Origin: Orychophragmus violaceus
Taxonomy: Eukaryota > Streptophyta > Magnoliopsida > Brassicales > Brassicaceae
Assembly: GCA_030180135.1 (NCBI GenBank)
Contig: CM058229.1
Coordinates: 46,651,522 to 46,715,521 of the forward strand
Length of the DNA stretch: 64,000 bases
Direction of reading: 5' to 3'
Shown: piece by piece, positions 53,741 through 63,598 of the stretch
Position numbering within the stretch: the first letter of the stretch is position 1
How the letters are laid out: every line of letters starts with the position of its first letter
The notes under the pieces: model-generated
Database searches by the model: none
What the model was told of the DNA's origin: nothing
Seen by the model: the letters and a program-made list of their open reading frames with translations, nothing else
Position numbers and translations under genes: made by a program

Positions 53741-55985
53741 GATAATTTTGCATCTATTTGTAAGTGTTTCAGTTCTTGTTGATTTATTGTTAATTGTAAT
53801 TCTTTAATTTGGGTTTTTAATAGTTTAACCTCATTTTGTAATTCACCGGTGGTGACTTGTTTAAATAAACTTTGAGTAGGATATTTTCAAATATTTATTC
53901 AGGCTAAATGGTTGTGGCATAGATAGTTGATTTTCTTGACTTATTATATCTTTTAGTCATATTAAATATGTCTTTTTATTTCTGGGTCATCAATTTTATC
54001 AATTATATCTAATAGAAATTGTTTATCGCTATTTTCGTTATTACATTTATTTCCTTACAATTGCATAGGTTACCGGATAATTCTAGTGATTGTGATTCAG
54101 AGTCACTTGAATTTTCTATTTCATTTATTGAATAATCATTATCTGTTTCTTCAGATGTTTCAGATTCTGATATTAATAATTTAGTTAGTTTTTCTTGAAT
54201 ATCTGGTTGATCTTGAAATATTTCATTATTTTCTTTTTCATTTTACAATCAGGGGATTTATGTCCTGATCGTTTGCAATTCCAACAAACTATCTTTTGTT
54301 TGTTTGGTGGTTTATATTTTTTATTTTTTGAGTAATATTGATCGTTTGGTTTTCTTTCGAACCTTTTGTCTTTTTGATAATGTTTTCGACCTCTAAATTC
54401 TCTTTGTCTACTCTTTAATCGCTTAACTCTCGAGGGTGGGTTAAGCATCTCATAGCCATATTGTTTACAGAATGATCCCATAGTGGTTTTAAATTTAAAT
54501 CTATCATTTCGTTTTTTATCTTTTTGTTCTTGGCATATTGATAATCCTTCCTTTTTAACGAATGCAAATAATTGACCGTACGTAATTGTATTCCAAGGGA
54601 CAGGTTGTCCTCCAGAATATTCTTTTAGTTTGTTGATTGCCCTTTCTGCGAAAAAAGATGGTAATCCGGAGATAAACCGTTCTTTCCAGAAAGGTTGATT
54701 ACAATCATTTCTTTGGAATATATTGGTTATAAAAATATCTTTATACCATTTAAAATCTCCTAACGTTGGGCATCTAAGATTTGTTAATACTATCTTTTTG
54801 CTTTCTAATTCTTCTGCTGGGTTACGGATAAAATGCATAGTTAAAGTATGGATTAATACTTCCACAGCGTTTTGATGTTCTACTTCATTGATAAAGCCAT
54901 CTTCATCTTCTACTCTTCTTATTTCTACATGATTAAGAATTGAGTCTAGTGTAATTGTATCTAATGAATTATCCCACCAATATTTTAGTGCTCCATTAAA
55001 TCATGTTACTATCATAACACATGCTTGTTAATCGGTAGACCCTCTAGCTTTATATGCTATGGCGGCCATTCCCATTTCTTGTAGTAGGTTCATTACTTGA
55101 TATTCTGATTTTCCATCAATATTCCATTCGTATATACCTTCTCCAATATACACGTTAGTAGAATATTTATGGTGTTCTTCAAATAATAAATCGGGTGGAG
55201 TATGTCTTGGATAATAAGGTTTATTAGATTTCATCACTCTTTTATGTTTTATCCGGTTAATTACTAGATCATCGCTTTCTAATTCAGTTGATGTTTGAAT
55301 AGACTCATTATCATCTTCATCAATAATATTAATTCCTTTCCCTTTATCTAATTTGTCTAATCTAGTTGCTATTGATTTTAAAATTTCATTTTCAGGAAAT
55401 TTAACTTGCCTTGTTATGGGTTTAAAAATTGGTGTGGTTACTGAGGAAAATGGATGTTGAATTTTTTGGTTATACTGCTCTATTTTATAATTTTCATTAT
55501 TTATTTTATTATCTATGTTATCTACTTGTTTAGATATTGTATGCAATAATTGACTTTGGTAGTTATTTTGTTGGTATACTGATTTAATATCATACATGTT
55601 TACTGGATCTTCGTCATCTTTATTTGCTCATGTCTTAAAGGGTGTCGCTAGTATTTGTCTATTTACAGTATTTATTTTTAGATATGCTAATGGTGGGTGA
55701 GTTGATTTGATCTTTTTACCATCTATTTGTTCTCATATATGGCTTAAGGATGTACTTGTATTAATTGTTTTAAATTGATAATTGATATTATTTGCGATTG
55801 AATATGTTTCGAACCAAATGAAAAATGGATATTCAGCTCTTTTATTGTCATACAATTATACCATTTTCTCTAAATTCAGTAACTTGTTGTTTAGAAAATG
55901 TTTTGAAGTACCAATTGCGTTTTTCATCATTTTCTTTTGAGTAAAAGTCCTCTTTAATATATTGCTTATTAATTTCAAATCTTTA
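53741..55985 (-). pseudogene. Viral coat protein with zinc knuckle and flanking coiled-coil regions
   Basis: 55597-55028 is an open stretch with an N-terminal coiled coil (NIDNKINNENYKIEQYNQ) and then YPRHTPPDLLFEE and YEWNIDGKSEYQVMN. It shares its frame with the capsid part 54998-54185 through a TAA at 55028 and a TGA near 54999. The capsid has LRCPTLGDFKWYKDIF and FWKERFISGLPSFF, a Lys/Arg-rich stretch and the CCHC knuckle CWNCKRSGHKSPDC (about 54285). 54184-53741 is an acidic and coiled-coil linker toward the protease, with frame breaks. 55598-55985 is degenerate sequence without an open frame. Confidence 0.75.
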
Positions 55986-56156
55986 ATTATAACATTTACG
56001 GATTTAAATTCTGATGGGGTAGGAGACGTTGGATATCAATTATTGATAACACTTATGGATTTAAAGTCTGATGGGGTAGGAGATGTTGGATATCCTTTAG
56101 TGATAACATTTATGGATTTGAAGTCTGATGGGGTAGGAGATGTTGGATATCCCTCC
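55986..56156 (-). repeat. Three 57-bp tandem repeats in the viral polyprotein
   Basis: The GGGGTAGGAGAYGTTGGATATC core recurs at 56016, 56073 and 56130, exactly 57 bp apart. One minus-strand frame reads GYPTSPTPSDFKS-NVIT in each unit (19 codons), a Pro/Ser/Thr-rich linker between movement protein and capsid parts. The spacing is a multiple of three, so copy number could vary without breaking the frame. Confidence 0.85.
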
Positions 56157-57158
56157 AGATTTGGTTCAGCAATAGGAGCTTTAAATTTAATATCTTGGTT
56201 AATGTTTTGATTATAACTTTCAGTTTCCGATTCAGTACTAGCTTGGCCAGTACGGTATTCGGAAAATAAGCTCTTGAATGATATGAACTTATTCTAGGTG
56301 GAGGTGGTTCTCTAAATGATCCAAATCGCAATAGAATTCTACCATCTCTTTGTTCAAATATACTTGAAATATTTCGTTGTTCAAAATTTCTAGGTGGTTG
56401 AGTAATATCAATTTTCCATTGATCGGGAACTGTAATTTCATCCCATTTTAGTTGTTTAGGTGTGTATGTAGCTGTTGGAGTATCATTACTATGAACATCT
56501 AATATTGTTGTTTCTCCTTTACTATCTTGTAATAAACATCTTGGGTTAAATTCAGAGGTTGATTGTTTAAAATAAACTCGATATAATAACAAATAACCAT
56601 GTCTATCATTTGAAATTTCGTTTTTGGTAGATGAATATTTAATACTAAAGTATTGAGTATAGTTGGGTCGTGTAAATTTTCCTGAAAATTAGAAGCGCAA
56701 TTAAAATAAACTGCTCCGTTACATAAATTAGATTGTACTGCTCCGAGGAGCGAGTCTTCATATTTTAATAAAGTTTTATCTCTTAGAAGCATTAATATGG
56801 GTGAATCTATACTAGTTCTTGATAAAGGTTTTATATCTACTTGAATAAGACCAAAATGTAAACAATTGAATCCCTTTTGTTTATACTTGTCTAGGGCGAC
56901 TGAAGATAATAATTTGATTTCTTCGAATTCATTTTGTAAAGATAAAGTATGTTCATGTTCTTTTATTGAATAAGCGGTCTTGAAATCAAAAGTTCTGATT
57001 TTGTATATATGATCTGGATCTATATGAGGTAATTGATTTTTTGCAATTTCATGATTAAATGAGGTTATCTTTGTCATAATTTCTCTTGAATTAATTGTTG
57101 ATGCAGATGTAGATGCATAATTATTTCTTTTTAAAAGTTTCCTAAAGGAAGATGCCAT
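56110..57158 (-). pseudogene. Viral movement protein region
   Basis: ATG at 57158 in GCCATG context (minus strand ATGGCATCTTCC). The frame 57158-56499 has the 30K-like core: IRTFDFKTAYSIKEHEH, the central LHFGLIQVDIKPLSR strand region, SPILMLLRD, GAVQSNLCNGAVYF. A frameshift near 56590 moves the reading to 56592-56110, which continues with TPKQLKWDEITVPDQWKID and EPPPPRISSYHSRAYF, the linker typical of plant pararetroviruses. The function would be cell-to-cell movement; this copy is broken. Confidence 0.78.
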
Positions 57159-57367
57159 GACTTAATCTAAGGACAGACTCATACTAAGGGAGATACTAAC
57201 TGGATCTATGAAGACACAACTGCGGCTTGCCAACGTCTTACTGCCTTTTTCTTGGTCTTGCAGCCTGGAACACCTACAGCAACAGTGTTTTCGGTAGGAG
57301 GTTGAGAATCTCACAAGGTAGGGATCTAACTTAGAAAAATCGTGAAAATCTTTCTTTGAAAACTTTG
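57159..57367 (-). promoter_or_regulatory. Viral leader, part next to the movement protein
   Basis: Non-coding leader of about 210 bp upstream of the movement protein ATG. It ends at the 9-bp GAAAACTTT (57359-57367), the left target duplication of the Mutator-like element. The leader resumes at 62016. Confidence 0.7.
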
Positions 57368-60300
57368 GGGTGATTGCAAAAATGCCCCTGAAATTGAAGT
57401 CAACCCTGAAACTACCCTTCCCCTTCTCCTTCCTTCCCTTCGCTAATATATCCCCCTAATAATCTGTGTATTCACGATAATGCCATCGTCAGACTTCATA
57501 TGAAGTCTGATATTTTTACCAAAAGACCAAAAAAACCCTTTAGTTCTAACTTAATTACGAAACTGTCATCTTCTTCAATTCACCCAAACACCATTAACAA
57601 CCAATTTTGAGCTCCTAATGCCTCACACAACCAATTTCGACCCATCAAAACTCCATATTAGAGTTCACAACCTTCTATTCTCCTATTTTCTCTCCAATTT
57701 CATCCAAAAAACTCTTTAATTCACGTTCTACAAAATTTTAGAATTTGGATCTATTGCGATTTTGGTCATTCTTGCATAAAAATGGTTGGGTTTGTTGGGT
57801 ATTGGTGTAACTAAAAGTTTTGAGTGTTTGGGGAAGGTAAAAACGAGCTCAAAATCAGATTTATGTGATTTTTCACAAGATCCCCCGATTTTCAGATCTG
57901 TTTCGCGATTTCAGACTTCCCACGAAGTCTGATGAAAAATTATGGTCAACGAAAGGGTAGTTTTGCAATTGACTTTCAATTGACAGACTTCCATAGAAGT
58001 CTGAGAAATTCCTTTGAAAAAAAAAAAAAAAATTATCTGACGTCACCAAGACGTCAAGGGTAGTTTTGCAATTGATTCAAATTTGATTTTTTAGTCAGAC
58101 TTCTTATGTAGTCTGGCAAGAAATTGACCGATTTTTGACTTTTTGTCAGACGGGATCCGATGTCTGACAAAAAGGAGGGGTAGAAACTGCAATTGACCCA
58201 AATTTTCAGATGTTGACCAGAGTAAGCGAAAAAATCGTCAGACTTCTAAATCTGTCTGAAAATAGGGAAAAATAACACCAGACGGCTATAGACATCTGAA
58301 ATTTCAAACTCTTGTCAGACGGCTATAGACATCTGAAAAATCGAATTTTGGTCAACGATGGATAAAAACCGAAAATGCGATGTTTTTTATCAGACTTCCC
58401 TCGCCGTCTGAAACTCGTGTCAGACAGCATAAGAAGTCTGAAAATTATCACATACATTAGAGAAGTCTGACATTTCAAAATCAATTGCAAAACTACCCTC
58501 TCAGACTTCTAGTAATTATCAGACTTCTCCGAGAAGTCTGGCAATTCAAATTCAATTGCAAAACTACCCTTTTTTCTCAGACTTCATAAGCTGTCTGACA
58601 AAATTTCCAAAGCAGACAGCGTATGGATTTCAGACTGCATCCGCTGTCTGACATTTCGATTTCAATTGCAAAAATACCCCTTTTTCCAGACTGCCATAGA
58701 GGTCTGGTTTCACTTTTATCAGACAGCTATAACCGTCTGAAATGTTAAAAACTTTAAAAATGCATTTTATTCTATATTTGTGATTAATTTTGTTGATTTT
58801 AATTTTTATAAATGTGTGTTAGTTTTATATGTTCCTTCTGCATCGGTTTTACATTCTTATATATGGTAATTATTTTTAAATCATTTTTTGAATAATATTG
58901 GCAATGTAGCTAATAGCATAAGACTTCGAAAGAAGTTTGGCTTTTCCCAAAAGACCTCTAATGTGGTTTATACATGTTTGTTTATACAAATAATACAAGA
59001 AAACCGAGCTGGTGGAACGGATGTCTATGCGTAAACGTCATACTCCACATTATATGTGTTGGTTGTTTATTGAATGCTTTGATATAATTGAAATGATTAC
59101 ACCAAAGCATATCAAAGTATCAGTGAAGAAGCAAATTGGGATTAGGATGAGCTACACAACCACATGCCGAGCGTTTACAAGCTGATTTTTTTCAATAAGA
59201 TCGCTAATTTGAACTTTTTAATTTTATAAACTTTTAGCTCATAAGAATCAGACAGCAGTTGATGTCTGACGACATATTCAGCACCACTTAAGGTTATTTT
59301 AGTTTGTCATATGTTGGTGTATGTAATCTAAAGAGTAATGTTTTCTTCCAAAGTTAAAGTGACCCATTTTCTGATATTGTATACTTTCAATAAGCAAAAT
59401 TCCTTGTTGATTTAAGTAGACAAAAGTAAATTTATACAACTTGATCATCCAATAATCTAATACAATACAAGCATAGTATACTAGAATTTTGATTGCTTTG
59501 TGTTCCTTGTATCGCCATACACACCATGTGTACAATGTCAGTCCCACCATAGACATTCAAGATTGCTCTTCTTATGTTTTCTTGTTTTGTCCAAAGCACC
59601 TTCAACACCTACACTAAATCAACATATGTATTAGTTTGCATGGTATCAGACTTCATACGCAGTCTGAAATAAGACTTCGATAAGTCTAAATACTTGAACC
59701 AGACTTACCTGGTAGTCTGATATTAGACTCTCAGACTTCGTGTTCCTCGTACTACAGTGAAATTTTATGAGCCATTAGCAGCATAAAAAGTCTCAACTCC
59801 AGCCTCTTTGGAGAGTCAGCTGGCTCAACTTAAACCAAGCACCTGAAAAAGCTTGAACACAGAGCTCTTGCATTAGTTAGCAAACAAGTCTCCAAGAGAA
59901 TACCTTTTAGAAACCTTTTTGGTTGAGACATTTGAAAGAGGTTTTACAAAAGAGAGAGAAAGAGAGGTTGTAAGAGATTGAAATGTGAAGTTTTTTTTTT
60001 TGCTGTTATATGTATTTACAAGATTAAGTTTAGATAAATGGAGATAAATTGGAGAGAACTTTTCCAACCAGATTTTTATTAATTAAAAATTTTAAAATAT
60101 TTTGTATCAGACTTCATATGCAGTCTGAGAAGGAACTTCTGTGAGCGGGAAAATTTCCCGCCTTTTTAAAAAGTTTCCGCGTGAAATTTTTTAAAGACTT
60201 GCAAATTTCAGACTTCATACGCAGTCTAAATACTTGAACGAGACTTACCTGGAAGTCTGCTCTCAGACTTCGGTTGTAGTCAGGTATTAGATTCTCAGAC

Positions 60301-62015
60301 TTCGTGTTCCTCGTACTACACTCAAAATTTATGAGCCATTAGCATCATAAGAAGTCCCAACTCCTGCCTCCTTGGAGAGTCAGCTGGCTCAATCTTAAAC
60401 CAAGCACCTGAAAAAGTAAAAACACATAGCTCTTGCATTAGTTAGCGAATAAGTCTCAAAGAAATGGATAATAAAAGATTGTTTGAGCAAATCAAATTGT
60501 ATAATCAAAAGTCTATGTCAAAAGTCTCAATTATTTCAGTTAAAAACTTTTGAAAACACTAAAAAGAACAGATTCACTTGCCTATTTCGCAGCTCAAAGA
60601 GAGTCAACTATAAATCACATACATAAGAACTCATATGAGACAATAAGCTTGAGAACATTTTTGGATGAGAAATTTGAGAGAGGTTTTACAAAAGAGAGAG
60701 AGAAAGAGAGGTTGTAAGAGAGGGAAGAATGTGGAGATTTTTTTTTTTTGGTGTTATATGTGTACAAGATTAGGTTTAGATAAGTGGAGATAAATTGGAG
60801 GGAAATTTTCCCGCCAGATTTTTAATAATTAAAAATTGTAAAATATTTTGTATCAGACTTCATATGCAGTCTGAGAAGGAACTTCTGTGAGCGGGAAAAT
60901 TTCCCGCCTTTTTAAAAAAATTTCGCCTGAAATTTTTTAAAAACTTTCAAATTTCAGACTTCATATGCAGTCTGAAATAAGACTTCATGGAAGTCTAAAT
61001 ACTTGAACCAGATTTATCTAGAAGTCTGAGAAACCCTAAATCTAATAATTAGTATTTAAATACCATCATTTTATATAGAAACTTATAATAAACATCAAAC
61101 TCGTTAAACATAGTCATAAACTAACCACTATATGTAAATGTAACAATATGAATGAAAATTCACAAACTTTCAATCTAACCCTACAAAGAAAAACATGATA
61201 TTCAACTTCATATGTGAAACATAGACCAAACTACATGGTGTTTTGAACAAAATATATCTTCAATGCTTAATTTTGATCAAAGTTTATATAATTTTAATTT
61301 ATATACATAAAAAATGCTTATGCTTAATTTATGTATCAAAAAGTATATCAAATTATTTTTTATATCTTTTTAAATTTAAATTTTTAACTTAAATACGTCT
61401 CAGACTTCTCTTGGAAGTCTGAGAAACCTCAAAATTCAGACTTCGCCATGAAGTCTGGTAAACCCTAAATCTAATATTTATTACTTATAAGTAAAAATAT
61501 TTAAGCAAAACAACTAGGAAACATAAAATTTGTTAAATATATGAACATTATAACACATATGTGCACATTTTAAATTTTAAATGTTAATTTGGTAAACCAT
61601 GAATGTAACCCTAAAGTTATATGTAACTTGTATGTAAATGTTCCATTACAAAACATGTTTTGAGGTTTAGAACTTACTTTACCTTATATATTGTTTAGTT
61701 TGACTCAATTTACCAAATTTTAATTTATATACTATTAAATTGTATATATTTAATTTTTGTATATAAATTTTTTGATAAAATATTTTTTTTATAATTTTAA
61801 AATTTAAATTTACAAATTTATTCTGTATCAGACTTCTATAGAAGTCTGACACATGCGAAGGTTATAATGGTAATTGCGGTTTCTGTTTTTTTGTTTGGTC
61901 ATAAGGGCTTCGCAGTAATTTACCTAGGAAGGAAAACATGTTTTACATTTGATTCAAATTGAGGGGTACACTTTTATTTAAAACCAATTTAAGGGGCATT
62001 TTTAGCAATTCCCCC
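57368..62015. mobile_element. Non-autonomous Mutator-like element with CAGACTTC/GAAGTCTG repeats
   Basis: Imperfect terminal inverted repeats: the left end GGGGTGATTGCAAAAATGCC and the right end, read inward, GGGGGAATTGCTAAAAATGC. Both continue with CCCTGAAATTG/CCTTAAATTG. A perfect 9-bp duplication GAAAACTTT lies at 57359-57367 and 62016-62024, diagnostic of the Mutator superfamily. The interior (4648 bp) has dozens of TCAGACTTC and GAAGTCTGA words in both orientations and no MURA-type transposase. Small ORFs at 59299-59556 and 59873-60067 on the minus strand are not recognised. Confidence 0.85.
59641..60953. repeat. Internal duplication inside the Mutator-like element
   Basis: Unit 1 is about 59641-60207 and unit 2 about 60208-60953. 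Shared blocks include TCAGACTTCGTGTTCCTCGT (59731 and 60294), CTCTTGCATTAGTTAGC (59866 and 60429), GTTTTACAAAAGAGAGAG (59941 and 60683) and GAGCGGGAAAATTTCCCGCC (around 60135 and 60890). Unit 2 has about 180 bp extra. The last block is a perfect dyad. On the minus strand each unit has a CT-rich leader-like stretch followed by short coding-like sequence, which could be a captured gene fragment. Confidence 0.7.
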
Positions 62016-62236
62016 GAAAACTTTTAAATTAGAAACATGCAAAAGATTGCATCAACAGACCTTTTGGCATCTGATACCATTGATTTTTAATACTTTTTGA
62101 TACTTTTTATTTGTACTTTATTTTATTTTTGAAATTTGATTATATTACAATATGAAAACTTGTAAAACAAAGATTATGGATTGTTTATAGAACTTAATTT
62201 TACCACAAATTATTAAAATACAAAGATTATAAATTT
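62016..62236 (-). promoter_or_regulatory. Viral leader with tRNA-Met primer binding site
   Basis: The minus strand reads TGGTATCAGATGCCA at 62079-62065, one insertion away from the TGGTATCAGAGCCA complement of initiator tRNA-Met used by caulimovirids. An AATAAA on the minus strand near 62237-62232 lies just downstream of the promoter copy, where the viral poly(A) signal is expected. Confidence 0.65.
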
Positions 62237-62690
62237 ATTACAAAATAAGGTTTTTGTATTTAAAACTTGAAAACTTTGAAATCTTAGAGAGAAGTTGGAG
62301 AGAGTTTTAGAGTGAGAAGGTGAGTGTGAGTCTGAAAATGCTCGTGCCTTCTTCCTTGGTAGAGAGTTGTATTTATAGCCGAATTTGCGTACTATGCCTT
62401 GACACGTGTCATCCGCTGACTGGTGCTGACACTCGTTTTTTGTCTTCTTGCTACGTGTCGATCGCTAAGTGGTGCCGACACTTCCGAGAGAATCTTCGAC
62501 TTTAATTATTCCGGTTTCATAAGTCTTCGTGTGGGTCCCATATGTTTGATGTGGGTCCCATTTGATGTAGATATATTCTGTATATTATTTTTCGATTACA
62601 AACAGAATATATTTTGAATACAAGCATAAATATGATACAAAGTCTACTAGAATATACATTACTTTTACCCCCTTTTTTTTTGATTTTTAC
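62237..62690 (-). promoter_or_regulatory. Viral promoter region, upstream copy (B')
   Basis: Direct repeat of 49951-50390. It has CTATAAATA on the minus strand at 62378-62370 and a G-box CACGTG at 62408-62403. It differs from the other copy by scattered substitutions and a longer homopolymer near 62670-62683. This is the copy that would drive the viral ORFs to its left. Confidence 0.7.
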
Positions 62691-63283
62691 TCTCCGCGAA
62701 TGGGTCAAGGGAAATAAAAAGTGGCGAGTGATGAGACAATGTCATGCTACCATTGAGGAAAACCTGGGCATTACAAGTGAGATATCGCGAAGATGCAAGT
62801 AGAAAGGCAGATTGGACTGAAAGAAACCTCGAAGGAATGGAGAAACAAGCACAAACCAAAAGGCATGTCATGGCAACTCGATTTTATAAGCTATCTAAGG
62901 AAGTTGGCGAGGCCATTAGATTCAATAATCATTGTTACGTCACTAAGCTAATTATATTCAATTACAAGCATTGCATTGCATCGGTCAATGGGTAGGTACT
63001 TAGTATTCTATGATGAATGTATAGGGACCCCTTAAGAATTTGTGGTGTTACGACACACACCTTATTCGAATGAGAGGCAATAAATTGTTTTGTGTTCCCG
63101 GATATGATAGAGAAGAACTATTTCATAGGGAACCATGATACAATATTGGAATAGTGAATGCAGCTGGTGGTTAGATCATGCCTTGACTAGGGTTGGCCAA
63201 AAACATATCCATCACTATTGTAGGAGTGAGTATTCCGGCCAACATGGTCATTGTCCATATTAAGAATCATGAAGTGATTTTAG
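62689..63283 (+). pseudogene. Second copy of an E0 gag-protease fragment (A')
   Basis: 595 bp nearly identical to 48323-48916, from ACTCTCCGCGAATGG to GAAGTGATTTTAG. It covers the degenerate second zinc motif and the start of the protease region of the chromovirus-like element. Differences are few: an A/C change near 62804, a duplicated GCATT near 62970, and small indels. It joins the viral promoter copy on the left and a truncated Athila-like LTR on the right. Confidence 0.85.
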
Positions 63284-63514
63284 AGTCCTTGTGGATTCGA
63301 TACCCTAAGTACTACAACTACATCACTGTGCACTTGCAGTTAGAATAGGGATAAAACTAGAGACCTATCAAGTTTTTGGCGCCGTTGCCGGGGACTCTTT
63401 GAGTTCGCCGATAGATTCAGTATTAGGAATTAGACTAAGTATCTTCTTAATTTTATTTTATTTTTATATTTACTTACGTTCTTGTTTCTTTGGTGTTGCA
63501 GGAATCGCATTGCA

Positions 63515-63543
63515 TCGATCGACGCATACCTCGCATCGATCGA
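63515..63543 (+). promoter_or_regulatory. TCGATCGA box pair, 21-bp step
   Basis: TCGATCGA at 63515-63522 and 63536-63543 in the leader of the right-hand Athila-like element, with GCA...CGC and GCA...CACA flanks. Same spacing as the pairs at 5414/5435, 7884/7905 and 9710/9731. Function unknown. Confidence 0.5.
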
Positions 63544-63598
63544 CACAAGGTGAAACCAGTGATACCGAGAGCTTGAGCACTTAACAGGTTTAACTCTA

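Larger units (their letters stand above)
49951..62690 (-). mobile_element. Endogenous caulimovirid (florendovirus-like), broken and interrupted
   Basis: Minus-strand order: promoter region, leader with tRNA-Met primer site, movement protein, linker with repeats, capsid with zinc knuckle, aspartic protease, RT, RNase H, then a second overlapping ORF. The promoter region occurs again at the far end. One large polyprotein followed by a separate ORF2 fits florendovirus organisation. There is no integrase and there are no LTRs. Numerous stops and frameshifts in every part mean it is a fossil. A Mutator-like element (57368-62015) sits in its leader. Direct copies of about 440 bp (49951-50390 and 62237-62690) reflect terminal redundancy of the integrated viral DNA or recombination between copies. 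Confidence 0.8.

Noticed and set aside
59299..59556. 85-codon minus-strand ORF inside the Mutator-like element
   Set aside because: No recognisable motif and Tyr/Ile-rich content as expected from AT-rich DNA. It might be a captured fragment but there is no support.
57480..61860. CRISPR-like array of CAGACTTC repeats
   Set aside because: Repeats are short, irregularly spaced and in both orientations, inside a plant Mutator-like element.
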